A DNA stretch of 64,000 nucleotides, taken from the NCBI RefSeq assembly GCF_900115815.1, contig NZ_FOXV01000016.1:1-64000 (forward strand). The letters are read 5' to 3'. Source of the DNA: Roseivivax halotolerans. Its GTDB lineage: Bacteria > Pseudomonadota > Alphaproteobacteria > Rhodobacterales > Rhodobacteraceae. Position 1 is the stretch's first letter, and each line of letters starts with the position of its first letter. Below the pieces are notes generated by a model, which saw nothing but the letters and a program-made list of their open reading frames with translations, was not told the DNA's origin and made no database searches. Shown in pieces: positions 8,059-17,244 of the stretch. A program made the translations under genes and the position numbers.

Positions 8059-9540
8059 TCAATGCGCCATCAGCTTGTCCATCGCGCCGGGCTCGTCATG
8101 GACGGCCAGTCGGTCAACGATGGTCTTCGATGCTTCGTTCATGCCGACGATCTCGACCTCGCAGCCGTCCCTGCGGAACTTGAGCACGGCCATGTCGAGC
8201 GCGGCAATCGAAGAGATGTCCCAGATATGCGCGCGGCTGACGTCGATCACCACGCGGTCAGCCGCCTCCTTGAAGTCGAAAGCGTCCATGAAGTCTTCGA
8301 CCGAGGCGAAGAAGAGCTGTCCTTCGACATGGTAGGTACGCACGCGTCCGTCGTCCGAGAGGGACGAGGTGACCCGGAAGAGCTGCGCGATCTTGCCCGC
8401 GAAGAACAGGCCTGAGAGCAGCACGCCCACGAGCACGCCGATGGCGAGGTTGTGGGTATAGACCACCACAGCCACCGTCGCGATCATCACGATGGACGAG
8501 GACCGCGGATGCGTCTTCAACTGCTTGATCGAGGACCACGAGAACGTGCCGATCGAAACCATGATCATGATCGCCACGAGGGCGGCCATCGGGATCTGTG
8601 CCACGAGATCGCCCACCACGACCACCATGAAGAGCAGGAAGACGCCCGCCGAGAAGCAGGACAGCCGCCCGCGCCCCCCCGATTTGACGTTGATGATCGA
8701 CTGGCCGATCATCGCACAGCCCGCCATGCCGCCGATGAACCCGGTGGCGGTGTTGGCAAGCCCCTGCCCGATGCATTCCTGGTTCCGGTCCGACTTGGTG
8801 TCGGTCAGGTCATCGACGATGTTCTCCGTCATGAGACTTTCGAGCAGGCCCACGACGGCCACTGCGGCGGCATAGGGAAAGATGATCGTCAGCGTCTCGA
8901 GATTGAGCGGGATGTCCGGGATCAGGAAGACCGGCAGCGTATCCGGCAGCGCGCCCATGTCGCCGACGGTCCGTACGTCCCAGCCCATGATCATCACCAG
9001 AGCGCTCAGAACGATGATCGTCACCAGTGGCGACGGCACGGCGCGGGTCAGGTAGGGAAAGAGGTAGATGATCGCGAGACCGGCCGCGACGAGCGGATAG
9101 GTCAGCAACGGCACACCGACCAGTTCGGGGATCTGCGCCATGAAGATCAGGATAGCGAGTGCGTTCACGAAGCCGGTCATCACCGAGCGCGACACGAAGC
9201 GCATCAGGTGCCCTAGCCGCGCGAAACCGGCTGCGATCTGCAGGAGGCCGGCCAGCACCGTCGTTGCAAGCAGGTATTGGAGGCCATGATCGGCGACCAG
9301 AGTCACCATGAGAACGGCAGTGGCGGCCGTCGCGGCCGAGATCATGCCAGGCCGGCCACCGGCGATGGCGGTGACGACGGCAATGGAGAATGAGGCGTAG
9401 AGCCCCACTTTGGGGTCGACGCCGGCGATGATCGAGAAGGCGATCGCTTCGGGGATAAGGGCGAGCGCGACGACGATGCCTGCGATGAGATCGCCGCGCA
9501 CGTTACCGAGCCATTGGCGCCGGTATGCGTTGAGAGTCAT
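8059..9540 (-). CDS. SulP-family anion transporter with STAS domain
   Basis: A 493-residue inner-membrane transporter. Roughly residues 1-390 are membrane segments with the SulP signature region [18 protein letters not shown] near the N-terminus and [20 protein letters not shown] mid-protein. A cytoplasmic STAS domain follows (about 400-490, [14 protein letters not shown] and [19 protein letters not shown]). Members exchange sulfate, bicarbonate or other anions; the shape resembles the bicarbonate-transporting BicA group, but substrate cannot be read from sequence. It precedes the tandem UspA gene in a likely two-gene operon. Confidence 0.88.
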   Translation of the reverse strand: MTLNAYRRQWLGNVRGDLIAGIVVALALIPEAIAFSIIAGVDPKVGLYASFSIAVVTAIAGGRPGMISAATAATAVLMVTLVADHGLQYLLATTVLAGLLQIAAGFARLGHLMRFVSRSVMTGFVNALAILIFMAQIPELVGVPLLTYPLVAAGLAIIYLFPYLTRAVPSPLVTIIVLSALVMIMGWDVRTVGDMGALPDTLPVFLIPDIPLNLETLTIIFPYAAAVAVVGLLESLMTENIVDDLTDTKSDRNQECIGQGLANTATGFIGGMAGCAMIGQSIINVKSGGRGRLSCFSAGVFLLFMVVVVGDLVAQIPMAALVAIMIMVSIGTFSWSSIKQLKTHPRSSSIVMIATVAVVVYTHNLAIGVLVGVLLSGLFFAGKIAQLFRVTSSLSDDGRVRTYHVEGQLFFASVEDFMDAFDFKEAADRVVIDVSRAHIWDISSIAALDMAVLKFRRDGCEVEIVGMNEASKTIVDRLAVHDEPGAMDKLMAH

Positions 9541-10132
9541 GGTTGAGATGTCCCGTTCCGGTCCGGCCCGGCGGCGACGCCGCGCCGGTCATCTATTCAA
9601 ATAGTCTTGGTTGACCCGGCGGATCGGCGGCCGGGAGAGCCACCCGGGGAATTTCACCCCAGGTCCAGATGATTGCCGTGCGCTTAGACCGCCAGGACGA
9701 GACACGCAAGGCTGGGACGAGATCAATAGACGAGACGACCGCCAGAAAAAGCAGAATGTCTCGAGGACGCACATAATTGATGCGGCGGTTGCTCACGCAA
9801 TGCGCGTTCGGCGACCGATATGCCAGAGGCCGAATTTCGAGCCGCTCCTCTAAACCGGGCCAGGAACAAGCTACGATCTGACCTCTGTTGGTCTTCCGAA
9901 CGCTTTCGCATCAAGGCGCCTGGGTCGCATCGGCTTCGCTTATCACAAGACGCCGCACAGATTGCCGCGCATGGGATACGTGACACCTCGCTTCGCTCGC
10001 AAGATCGTGGCCGCGGCACGCGCCGGGCATGGACGAACGCGGCCTGATCGCATGACTTCGGGGCAGGCATACATCCGAAGGTTGAACCGGAGCAGCGAGC
10101 CAGCAAAGCTGGCACGGTAGAGGAGGACCCCC
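9541..10132. other. Intergenic region without recognised gene
   Basis: About 590 bases separate the divergent SulP and hydrolase genes. Several short open frames cross it on both strands, none with a recognisable domain, a good ribosome site or consistent codon use. It must hold both promoters. The only clear signal is the strong AGGAGG-type ribosome site just before 10133. Confidence 0.5.
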
Positions 10133-11431
10133 ATGAAACACATGCTTCTATCGCTTGCCTCGGTGACAGCACTCGCGTCTCCCGCCGGCGCCGAAAATCC
10201 GATCGACCGGATTCGCCCAGACGCCCCGGCGCTTTCCGCCTACGGCACGCATCCGGTCGGCGTTGTCACACGGAGTTTTACCGATGTTGGCCGCGCTGCC
10301 GTGATCACGGCGCAGGATGTGGAAGGCGAGCTGCCGCGCTCGGACAGGACCCTGACCACGGAGATCTGGTATCCGGCTGCCGGAGGCACCACGCCAGGCA
10401 CGACCTACGAAACCGTGCTCCGCGACGGTGAGACGCCGGTGAGCCTGTCGGGCCGGGCGTCTCGAGACGCCGCTCCGGCCTCGGGATCGTTTCCGCTGGT
10501 GCTCATCTCACACGGATATCCCGGCAACCGCTTCCTGATGAGCCACCTCGGCGAGAACCTTGCCTCGAAGGGCTACGTGGCGGTTTCCACGGACCACCCG
10601 GACAGCACGTATCAAGACATGGCGCTCTTCGCCTCCACCCTGGTCAACCGGCCATTGGATCAGGCTTTCCTCTTCGACGCTCTGTCCGAGATGGAAGGCG
10701 AAATCGGAGCCATCATCGACGCAGAGAATGCAGGGCTCGTCGGCTACTCTATGGGAGGATACGGCGCGTTGATCTTCGGCGGCGCCGGCCTTTCGGACAC
10801 GGCGGTGACGCGAGAGGAGCCGGCCGCCTATGTTGCGCCGCGCGACCTGCTGGACCAGCACGCAGCCGGCAGCGACAGTCACGCTGGCCTGATCGATCCG
10901 CGCGTCAAAGCGGTGATCGCCATCGGTCCCTGGGGACGCAACCGCGACTTCTGGGATGCCGAAGGCTTGGCGGGTTTCGAAAAGCCGTTGCTGCTGGTCG
11001 CAGGCGATCAGGACGACGTATCGGGCTACGAGCATATCCGCGAAATATTCGAGGAGACCACCGGAACCGACCGATATCTGCTCAGTTTCGCAGGGGCGAA
11101 CCACAATGCAGCCGCCCCGATGCCCGCGCCGGACAATTCATGGGAGGTGTCTGAGGCGCTCGGCGGACCTCCGTTCAATCACTACGCCGATGCCGTGTGG
11201 GACACGACGCGCATGAACAACGTGCTGCAACACTTCTCAACGGCATGGTTCGATCAGCACCTCAAGGGCGAAGAAAATGCCGGGCGCTTTTTCGATCTTG
11301 TCGAAACCGCCGAAGACGGCGTCTGGTCGATGACCGATGCCGGCGAGCCGAGCGAAGAACATACCTACTGGACCGGCTTCCCGGAGCGTACGGCGAAGGG
11401 CTTGCGACTGGAGTTTCGTTCAGCCGAGTGA
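10133..11431 (+). CDS. Exported alpha/beta hydrolase, dienelactone hydrolase/PAF-acetylhydrolase-like
   Basis: A 432-residue protein with a signal peptide (residues 1-20, cleaved near AGA). An ester- or lactone-hydrolysing fold follows: the oxyanion-loop segment LVLISHGYPGNR, the nucleophile elbow GYSMGGYG with serine in the middle, an acidic residue in the LLLVAGDQDDV strand, and the candidate catalytic histidine in FAGANHNA. The layout fits the PAF-acetylhydrolase/dienelactone-hydrolase branch; the substrate is unknown. AGGAGG lies 6 bases before the ATG. A strong terminator follows at 11462, so it is probably monocistronic. Confidence 0.85.
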   Translation: MKHMLLSLASVTALASPAGAENPIDRIRPDAPALSAYGTHPVGVVTRSFTDVGRAAVITAQDVEGELPRSDRTLTTEIWYPAAGGTTPGTTYETVLRDGETPVSLSGRASRDAAPASGSFPLVLISHGYPGNRFLMSHLGENLASKGYVAVSTDHPDSTYQDMALFASTLVNRPLDQAFLFDALSEMEGEIGAIIDAENAGLVGYSMGGYGALIFGGAGLSDTAVTREEPAAYVAPRDLLDQHAAGSDSHAGLIDPRVKAVIAIGPWGRNRDFWDAEGLAGFEKPLLLVAGDQDDVSGYEHIREIFEETTGTDRYLLSFAGANHNAAAPMPAPDNSWEVSEALGGPPFNHYADAVWDTTRMNNVLQHFSTAWFDQHLKGEENAGRFFDLVETAEDGVWSMTDAGEPSEEHTYWTGFPERTAKGLRLEFRSAE

Positions 11432-11461
11432 CGGAGCGTGTAGACATGTCCGAAAATGAAG

Positions 11462-11491
11462 AACGGGCGATCTCGACGCATCGCCCGTTTT
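11462..11491 (+). terminator. Rho-independent terminator after the alpha/beta hydrolase gene
   Basis: Ten-base arms AACGGGCGAT (11462-11471) and ATCGCCCGTT (11480-11489) enclose an 8-base loop and run into a short T tract. It lies between the plus-strand hydrolase and the convergent histidine kinase and may serve both. Confidence 0.85.
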
Positions 11492-11551
11492 GCCTTTCGG
11501 TATCGGGGTCGAGTGCCATTGCTAAAAGCCACTCACCCCCTTCGCGCCAAC

Positions 11552-13342
11552 CTATCCCGCCAGTCGCCGCTCATCAGTGAGATCCGCGGCGATGATCGGG
11601 AAGTCGAGGTGGAACGTGGCGCCCTGGCCGGGGACGCTCTCGTAGGAGAGTTCACCGTTCATCTGGCGCGCCAGCTTGCGGGCAATGTGCATTCCGAGGC
11701 CGGAGCCTTGCGTCGCCCCCTGCCCGTCATCGGCGACCTGCTGGAAGCGGCCGAAGACGATATCCTGCATTCCCTGCGGGATCCCGCGCCCGGAATCGGT
11801 AATCGACAGGCGCAGTCCCTCGTCGCGCACCAGCGTCAGCACTCCGCTGACGACGCCGTCGCGTTCCGAAAACTTGATCGCGTTGGCCAACACGTTGTCG
11901 ATGATCTGACGGATCGCGAAAGCATCGCCGCGAACGAGGCCGGGTATCTCCTCCGCGGACTTGACGACCCGGATCCCGCGTTCTTCGGCGAACATGCGGT
12001 TTTCCTCGATGCTCTCTTCCAAGAGGCGGGCCATATCCAGCTCCTCGCTGTTCAGGGACACCGCGCCGAGTTCGATTTTCTGGGCGAGGAGGATGTTGTC
12101 GACGAGCCGCGAGAGACGAATCCCGTTGCGATGCGCGATCGACAGCGCGGAATTTATCTGCGGGTTGAGATCCCCCAACCGGCCGCTGAGAGCCAGGGCA
12201 AGACCGCCTTTCAAGGAGGTAAGCGGCGTACGCAACTCGTGGCTGACGACGGAGATGAAGTCGTCCTTCGCGCGGTTCGCCTTGTCGGCCTCCACCAGCG
12301 CGTCCTGCAAGGCGCGGTTGGTCGCAACCCGCTCCGTGACGTCGACATAGGTCACGCTCCACCCCAGTTTCGCGCCACCCGGATTGAGCGGATTCTCCAC
12401 GCTCTGAACCCGGGGCTCGTAGATCCGCGTGCCGATCTCGATATGTCCGTCCGCGTCCGCTTGCCCCAGATCGCCAAAGCCCGTCGTCAGATCGTGCAGC
12501 GGCGAGCCATTCGTGGTGCAGAGCCCGTTCTTCTTCGCCGCTGTGTTGCACAGGACAATCTGCCGGTTCGAGTCGAAAAGAACGACCGGCTCGCTCATCG
12601 TGTCGAACAGGAGCGACCGTCCGATCGACGCCATGTCCATCTTGCGGTCGGTCACGATCATGCCGGTAAAGCTGAGGATCCCGATCATGAACATGAACGC
12701 GGTCGGATCCATCCCGAAGACGGTGAGATCGAAGACGATATACCCGACATTCGCAATGAGCGGTGTGAGCGTGATGACGCTCAGCATGGCGAGCAGCGGC
12801 AGAACGGTCCGGCGCGCACGCCGCAAGGCTCGCACGATGCAAAACAGCGTCGCCATGACGAAAAGGTAGACGCTGCCAATAACGAGGTAGAAGGCCGGTC
12901 CGTGCACGAACCGGACCCTGCCGGTTTCGGCCTGCATGCCGGATGCGTCGGTGTAGATGAGGCCGTGCCACGGGTTCGTCATCGCCAGGAGAAGCCCAAG
13001 GGAGGGCGCGACGACAAGAACGAGATCCGTCTTGCGCGACCGGGTCCAGTCTGTCGCCTCGACATAGGCGAAGACGAAGAAGCACCAGGCAATCGGGACC
13101 AGCACATTGCCGAACCAGGCCAGCATCGCCCATTGCATCTGGCACTCTGCGGAGGTGGACGCGCCTTCGAGCCCGACGCAGAGAAGCGTACAGATCACGC
13201 CGAGATAGGTAATCGCGAGAAAGCGCTTGCCGGGAAATTCCTGGAAGCGCGTGGTAAGGATCATGACAAGTGCCGCAATAGCACTCGCTGCCGCGCTCCC
13301 GATGAAAATCGGGTCCGCCAGAACTCCCTGAACACAGTTCAT
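11552..13342 (-). CDS. Membrane sensor histidine kinase: 7TM-PAS-HisKA-HATPase
   Basis: A 596-residue kinase. Residues 1-220 form seven hydrophobic segments of the HisKA_7TM sensor type (the NPWHGLIY loop is typical). A PAS-like domain (about 245-345, DTMSEPVVLFDSNRQIVLCN) and a short coiled coil follow. The H box SVVSHELRTPLTSLKGG carries the phosphorylated histidine. The N box (DNVLANAIKFS), G1 (DSGRGIP) and G2 (GSGLGMHI) ATP-lid motifs are intact. The ATG at 13342 starts directly at the first helix; an in-frame start at 13405 would add 21 polar residues. No response regulator is adjacent, so its partner is elsewhere. Confidence 0.87.
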   Translation of the reverse strand: MNCVQGVLADPIFIGSAAASAIAALVMILTTRFQEFPGKRFLAITYLGVICTLLCVGLEGASTSAECQMQWAMLAWFGNVLVPIAWCFFVFAYVEATDWTRSRKTDLVLVVAPSLGLLLAMTNPWHGLIYTDASGMQAETGRVRFVHGPAFYLVIGSVYLFVMATLFCIVRALRRARRTVLPLLAMLSVITLTPLIANVGYIVFDLTVFGMDPTAFMFMIGILSFTGMIVTDRKMDMASIGRSLLFDTMSEPVVLFDSNRQIVLCNTAAKKNGLCTTNGSPLHDLTTGFGDLGQADADGHIEIGTRIYEPRVQSVENPLNPGGAKLGWSVTYVDVTERVATNRALQDALVEADKANRAKDDFISVVSHELRTPLTSLKGGLALALSGRLGDLNPQINSALSIAHRNGIRLSRLVDNILLAQKIELGAVSLNSEELDMARLLEESIEENRMFAEERGIRVVKSAEEIPGLVRGDAFAIRQIIDNVLANAIKFSERDGVVSGVLTLVRDEGLRLSITDSGRGIPQGMQDIVFGRFQQVADDGQGATQGSGLGMHIARKLARQMNGELSYESVPGQGATFHLDFPIIAADLTDERRLAG

Positions 13343-13561
13343 GTCGTAGCCTGAGTAACCTGTCCGGCTCAAAGATAACTGCAAGATGTGGCGAAATCTG
13401 GCCATTTATGTCGTCGAAGCCGACAAAAGCGAAACATGTGGTCGCAGGGAAACGCTTGGGATTGGGGCGCATAGATTCGGCAACCTCCCACCGCTGGCCG
13501 GTGGCGGTCGGGACGCTTTGGCCTTCAGCAGAAAAGGCAACGAGCGCTTCGAGAGGCCCCA

Positions 13562-14323
13562 TCACGGCTCTGGGATTGCTGTTTCACTGACGAGACGCAT
13601 GCCGAGATGCGCTGGTGGCGATCCGACGGCGCATCCCCCGCGAGCGGGGTCGCGGATAAGGTAGGACATCGCGGCAACATGTTCGCCCGCGACGTAAAAG
13701 GCCGGGCAGCGTGCCGGATCTGCGTTGTCCGATGCGCTGGGAAAGCACTCCCCTGTCCACTCCCAAACGCTTCCGTCAAGATCGGCGATGCCTTCGGGGG
13801 AGAGCGAGAAGCTGCCCCGTGGCTTCAGCGCACGAGGCGTCGAACCTTCAGTCAGATAGGTAGACGCCCAGGTGAGGGAAGGATCGGTGAAGATCGGGTC
13901 AGCTTCCTCCGGCAGCACGGATGCCGCCATCTCGGTCCACTCGCCTAAGGTGGGCAGCCGGAAAGTCATGCCGGTTACCCCATTGATCCAGTCAAGGTAT
14001 TCGCCGACATCGACGTAGCTCAAGCTCGTCGCAGGCGTCAGCCGTGCGTCTTGGTCCGACCGGACCCGCAGGCGCAGGGTGCAGGCACCTTCCTCGTGGC
14101 AGGTGTTCCATTCGGCTACGCTGACCTCGTACTTCTGGACGTAGATCTTTGCTCCGGTAGACAGCGTGACCGGGGTTGCTGCCATCTCCGGCAGTTGCGC
14201 CGGGTCGTATTCGGCACCGCGCCGGGTCAGCGCGATGCCGAGAACAACCGCCGCGATGAGCAACAGCGAAACCAGTAGAAGGGTCACCTTCAGGCCAGGC
14301 TTCACGGTCAACGCGGCGGTCAT
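13562..14323 (-). CDS. nirV: NirV, formylglycine-generating-enzyme-like denitrification accessory protein
   Basis: A 253-residue protein with one N-terminal membrane anchor (about 10-35) and a periplasmic sulfatase-modifying-factor fold: YEVSVAEWNTC, FRLPTLGEWTEMA and DLDGSVWEWTGEC. The C-terminal region lacks the GGSYxC...C pair that active formylglycine-generating enzymes use, so this activity is unlikely. NirV regularly follows nirK; its exact role is unsettled. The ATG at 14323 has GGAG 8 bases upstream; a longer start at 14350 overlaps nirK and lacks that site. The nirK stop lies 17 bases before it, so the pair is cotranscribed. Confidence 0.85.
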   Translation of the reverse strand: MTAALTVKPGLKVTLLLVSLLLIAAVVLGIALTRRGAEYDPAQLPEMAATPVTLSTGAKIYVQKYEVSVAEWNTCHEEGACTLRLRVRSDQDARLTPATSLSYVDVGEYLDWINGVTGMTFRLPTLGEWTEMAASVLPEEADPIFTDPSLTWASTYLTEGSTPRALKPRGSFSLSPEGIADLDGSVWEWTGECFPSASDNADPARCPAFYVAGEHVAAMSYLIRDPARGGCAVGSPPAHLGMRLVSETAIPEP

Positions 14324-14339
14324 GGTTCCGCTCCTATCC

Positions 14340-15557
14340 TCAGCTTTCAAAGGGTCGTGGTTCCGCGACCTGTTCCATCAGGGTGTTGTCCCACTCGCCC
14401 TCGACGACGAAGTGTGCGGTCGCTCCCAGCATCGCGCCGATGATCAGGTTATGGTTCACGTAGGCGTAGACGCCGGGCTGCTCGAACGTATACATCGCCG
14501 CCGCCGCGCTGCCGCCGCGGACGAACCATGTCTCCATCCCTGTCAGTGGCGTGTCGCTGAACGAGCTTTCCCAGACATAGTCTCCGTGCCCGCCGATCAG
14601 GTGCGGACGGCTGTCCACGTTGCATGAATTGTGGACCATCAGGACGGTCTCGCCGACCTTGGCCTTGAGGGCGTTCGCGCCCGTGAGGGCACCGACTGCG
14701 CCGTTGAACACCTGGTGCGTCGGCACGAGGCCGCGCATCGCTTCGAGACTGTCGGCGTAGTCGTCGCCAGCGGCGTCGTAGCTTTTGAAGTCGCCGTTCT
14801 CATCGATCGGAAGGTAGTAGTCCTGCTCGCCGATATAGGCGATGCTGTCGTAGCGCAGCGGGTTGCCCTGCGCGTCCTTCAGCCCGTCGCGCGGCAGCAC
14901 CATGACCGCACCATTCATGCCGTGGGTCACGTGGTACGGGATCATCGCGCCGCCGGGTGCACAATGATAGGTGAAGCATCCGGGCTTCGTCGCCTTCCAG
15001 CGCAGCACGCATTCCTCGCCCGGATAGACATGGGTCAGGCCACCGCCGCCCAGCGCACCTGTTGAGGCGTGGAAGTCGATATTGTGCTCCATCATCGAGT
15101 CCGCGGGGTTGCGGAGGGTCAGCTCGACCATGTCGCCCTCGTGGCAAATGATCAGCGGGCCGGGCACGGAGCCATTGTACGTCAAGGCCCAGACGCTGGC
15201 CCCGGTGTCTTCGTCCACGACCATCAGCCGTTCTTCGGTCACCAGGGTGACCTCGATGATCTTTGGGGCGCCCGTCGCGACCTGTTCGTGGACCGGGGCG
15301 AAGGGCGGGGCGACGAGCTCTTGCTTGACGCGGACATAGCTTGACAGGTCGGCGGGTTTCGCGGTGCTGCCCGCATTCTGCTCGGCGGCAGCCTTGTGCA
15401 GGTTGCGCGACACCGCGTCGGCCTTCAGCGGCAAACGGGGTTGGCGGGCGAAGGCTGCGCTCACTCCGGTCATGGCGGCAGCGCCGGCCAGGACCGTTCC
15501 CCGCAACACGTTGCGGCGGCTCGTTTGCGTCAGGCCGGGATTGTTGATCTGTGTCAT
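14340..15557 (-). CDS. nirK: Copper-containing nitrite reductase
   Basis: The 405-residue periplasmic enzyme reduces nitrite to NO. Residues 1-40 are a TAT-type signal (SRRNVLRG, then a hydrophobic stretch to AFA), followed by a linker and two cupredoxin domains. Type 1 and type 2 copper ligands are visible in HNIDFHA, the [17 protein letters not shown] block (Cys, His, Met ligands) and LIGGHGD in the C-terminal half. AGGAG precedes the ATG at 15557 by 7 bases. It lies between pseudoazurin, its probable electron donor, and nirV. Expression is probably driven from the NnrR-like site at 16107. Confidence 0.96.
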   Translation of the reverse strand: MTQINNPGLTQTSRRNVLRGTVLAGAAAMTGVSAAFARQPRLPLKADAVSRNLHKAAAEQNAGSTAKPADLSSYVRVKQELVAPPFAPVHEQVATGAPKIIEVTLVTEERLMVVDEDTGASVWALTYNGSVPGPLIICHEGDMVELTLRNPADSMMEHNIDFHASTGALGGGGLTHVYPGEECVLRWKATKPGCFTYHCAPGGAMIPYHVTHGMNGAVMVLPRDGLKDAQGNPLRYDSIAYIGEQDYYLPIDENGDFKSYDAAGDDYADSLEAMRGLVPTHQVFNGAVGALTGANALKAKVGETVLMVHNSCNVDSRPHLIGGHGDYVWESSFSDTPLTGMETWFVRGGSAAAAMYTFEQPGVYAYVNHNLIIGAMLGATAHFVVEGEWDNTLMEQVAEPRPFES

Positions 15558-15608
15558 GTCTTTCTCCTGGGGCACGAGTGCGGCGGAGAACCCGCCCGGC
15601 CCCGTGCG

Positions 15609-16040
15609 TTACATGTTGCTGAGTTGATCTTCGAAACGGGCCTTGGCCTTCGCCGGCACACGGCCTTCGAGGAAGCCTTCCGGCGCATCGACGTCGCCGA
15701 CGGCGATGGTCATCACCATGCCCATGGCGTAGTGCGGCTTGCAGGCCACGGCATAGACGCCTTCGGTGTCGAGGGTGATCTCCAGTTCCTCGTTGATCTT
15801 GCCCTGGAAGCCCGCTGCGCTCTCGGGGATCATGCCCTCGACGGTCTCCGCGTTGTGCCCCTTGTCGGTCGCGATGAACTTGATGGTGTCGCCTGCCGCG
15901 GCTTGGACGAAGGCTGGCTCGAAGACCATGCGTTCGCCATCGCTGCCCTTGTTGAGCATCTTGACTTCAAATGTTTCGGCGAAGGCGGCGCCCCCCATCA
16001 GGGCCGCGAATGCCAGGCCGGTTGCCAGTGTGCGGATCAT
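15609..16040 (-). CDS. Pseudoazurin, blue copper electron donor
   Basis: A 143-residue periplasmic cupredoxin with a signal peptide (1-20, cleaved after AFA). Type 1 copper ligands are the histidine in KGHNAETV and the Cys, His and Met in ACKPHYAMGM. It should carry electrons from the respiratory chain to NirK, encoded 51 bases downstream on the same strand. The ATG at 16040 follows AAGGAAGAG; the open frame extends further upstream but only through the promoter. First gene of the pseudoazurin-nirK-nirV unit. Confidence 0.93.
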   Translation of the reverse strand: MIRTLATGLAFAALMGGAAFAETFEVKMLNKGSDGERMVFEPAFVQAAAGDTIKFIATDKGHNAETVEGMIPESAAGFQGKINEELEITLDTEGVYAVACKPHYAMGMVMTIAVGDVDAPEGFLEGRVPAKAKARFEDQLSNM

Positions 16041-16106
16041 CGGTCTCTTCCTTTCAGATCGCTGTTTGGGTTGACTGAAAGATACCGTGTCCGTGTCAGG
16101 TGCTTT

Positions 16107-16120
16107 TTGCTCTGGCGCAA
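16107..16120. promoter_or_regulatory. NnrR/FNR-like box between pseudoazurin and the Crp-type regulator
   Basis: TTGCTCTGGCGCAA has the TTG-N8-CAA dyad of Fnr/Dnr/NnrR sites. It lies 67 bases upstream of the pseudoazurin start and 68 bases before the regulator start, so one site could serve both directions. It shares its core with the site before norC. Assignment to NnrR is by similarity to the Rhodobacter TTGCG-N4-CACAA type. Confidence 0.65.
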
Positions 16121-16187
16121 ACTTCTGCCCGATGACGTGAGAACTTCGTATTGGTTGAGTGAACCGGAATGTGACAAAACCCTCGCC

Positions 16188-16904
16188 ATGGACGCTTTCC
16201 CTTCGCGCAAGACCCTGCCGCGGCTCGACGAGAGCCTGCTGTCGCACCTGCCGCCCTTCTCGCGCCTCGAGAAACGACAGATCCGAACGATTCTGGATCA
16301 GGCGTCATCGCGCCGCTACGACGCGGGCATCGCAATCTTTGAAGAGGGGCACCCGGCTGATCGCTTTTACATGCTATTGGACGGGTATGTTCGCGTCGTG
16401 CGCATCACACCCACTGGCGAACAGGTCACGGCACTGCACATCCCGCCGGGCCAATTGATGGGCATCGCCCGCGCTATTGGACGCGATACATATCCCGCGA
16501 CGGCGATGACCGCGTCGGAATCGCTTGCGCTCAGCTGGCCGATGCACCTGTGGGATAGCTTTGTCGCGGAATTCGACGGCTTTGCCACCGAAAGCTACAA
16601 GACACTCGGCCAGCGGCTCGGCGAAGTGCAGAACAAAATCGTGGAAATGGCCACCCAGCAAGTCGAACAGCGTGTCGCCAACGCGCTTCTGCGCCTGGTC
16701 AACCAGACGGGCCGCAGGGTCGAAAACGGAATCGAGATCGATTTTCCGATCACGCGACAGGACCTGTCGGAGCTGACCGCGACCACCCTGCATACGGTCA
16801 GCCGCCTGCTCAGTGGATGGGAAAGGCAAGGGCTGGTGGAAAGCCGCCGCAAGCGCATCGTTGTGCGCGATCCCCACGCGATGGTGGTTCTCAGCCAAAA
16901 GTAA
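16188..16904 (+). CDS. nnrR: Crp/Fnr-family NO-responsive regulator, NnrR/Dnr type
   Basis: A 238-residue regulator with a cyclic-nucleotide-like sensor domain (about 25-140: IFEEGHPADRFYMLLDGYVRV), a dimerisation helix (about 140-170) and a winged HTH (TRQDLSELTATTLHTVSRLL near 190-210). It lacks the N-terminal cysteine cluster of FNR, which fits the NO-sensing Dnr/NnrR branch. It sits between the nirK and nor units, divergent from pseudoazurin, and both units have matching boxes. The ATG at 16188 was chosen because it opens the sensor domain; a long upstream open frame only crosses the pseudoazurin gene. Nnr versus Dnr naming is uncertain. Confidence 0.82.
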   Translation: MDAFPSRKTLPRLDESLLSHLPPFSRLEKRQIRTILDQASSRRYDAGIAIFEEGHPADRFYMLLDGYVRVVRITPTGEQVTALHIPPGQLMGIARAIGRDTYPATAMTASESLALSWPMHLWDSFVAEFDGFATESYKTLGQRLGEVQNKIVEMATQQVEQRVANALLRLVNQTGRRVENGIEIDFPITRQDLSELTATTLHTVSRLLSGWERQGLVESRRKRIVVRDPHAMVVLSQK

Positions 16905-16910
16905 GCACAG

Positions 16911-17123
16911 CTAGCCCAGCTCTGCCGCCTGCCTGAGTTCCGCCAGGAAGTCTTCCTCGTTCAGGTGGTACTCAGCACAGGCGTCGGTCACTGTGTGAAG
17001 CGGGCTGATGAGGCATCCGACACACAGCATCTTGTGACGCACAAAAACGGGGATGGTCTGCGGCCACGCTCTCATCAGGTCGGCCAGAGGCAGATCGGGG
17101 TCGTCCAGACGGAGGCGGGCCAT
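16911..17123 (-). CDS. DUF1858 small cysteine protein
   Basis: A 70-residue cytoplasmic protein made of a single DUF1858 domain: a helical start (LPLADLMRAWPQTIPVF), then VRHKMLCVGCLISP with the conserved CxxC and a histidine. These domains are common beside denitrification and NO-stress genes; the CxxC could bind a metal or an iron-sulfur cluster, but the role is not known. The ATG at 17123 has GGAG about 8 bases upstream. It diverges from norC across the NnrR-like box at 17173. Confidence 0.8.
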   Translation of the reverse strand: MARLRLDDPDLPLADLMRAWPQTIPVFVRHKMLCVGCLISPLHTVTDACAEYHLNEEDFLAELRQAAELG

Positions 17124-17172
17124 GAGATGTCTCCTTTCCGCTTCCAGCCTAACCGACCAATCGCGGCGAACT

Positions 17173-17186
17173 TTGCGCTGGCACAA
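17173..17186. promoter_or_regulatory. NnrR-like box upstream of norC
   Basis: TTGCGCTGGCACAA fits the TTGCG-N4-CACAA pattern recalled for Rhodobacter NnrR targets. It is centred about 65 bases before the norC ATG and about 56 bases before the divergent DUF1858 gene. It shares CTGG and flanking bases with the box at 16107, indicating one regulon. Confidence 0.75.
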
Positions 17187-17244
17187 ACTTCGGCCTCGGA
17201 CGTGCCGCTACGACAGGGCATCCCGCTTTCAAGGAGGCCCGAAC

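Noticed and set aside
10133-11431. Cutinase/poly(ester)-degrading enzyme
   Set aside because: Triad and length fit PAF-acetylhydrolase/dienelactone-type enzymes; no polyester-binding features can be seen.
11456-13354. 632-codon plus-strand open frame opposite the histidine kinase
   Set aside because: Arg/Pro/Asp-rich translation without domains, exactly antisense to a kinase with full motifs; a GC-rich shadow.
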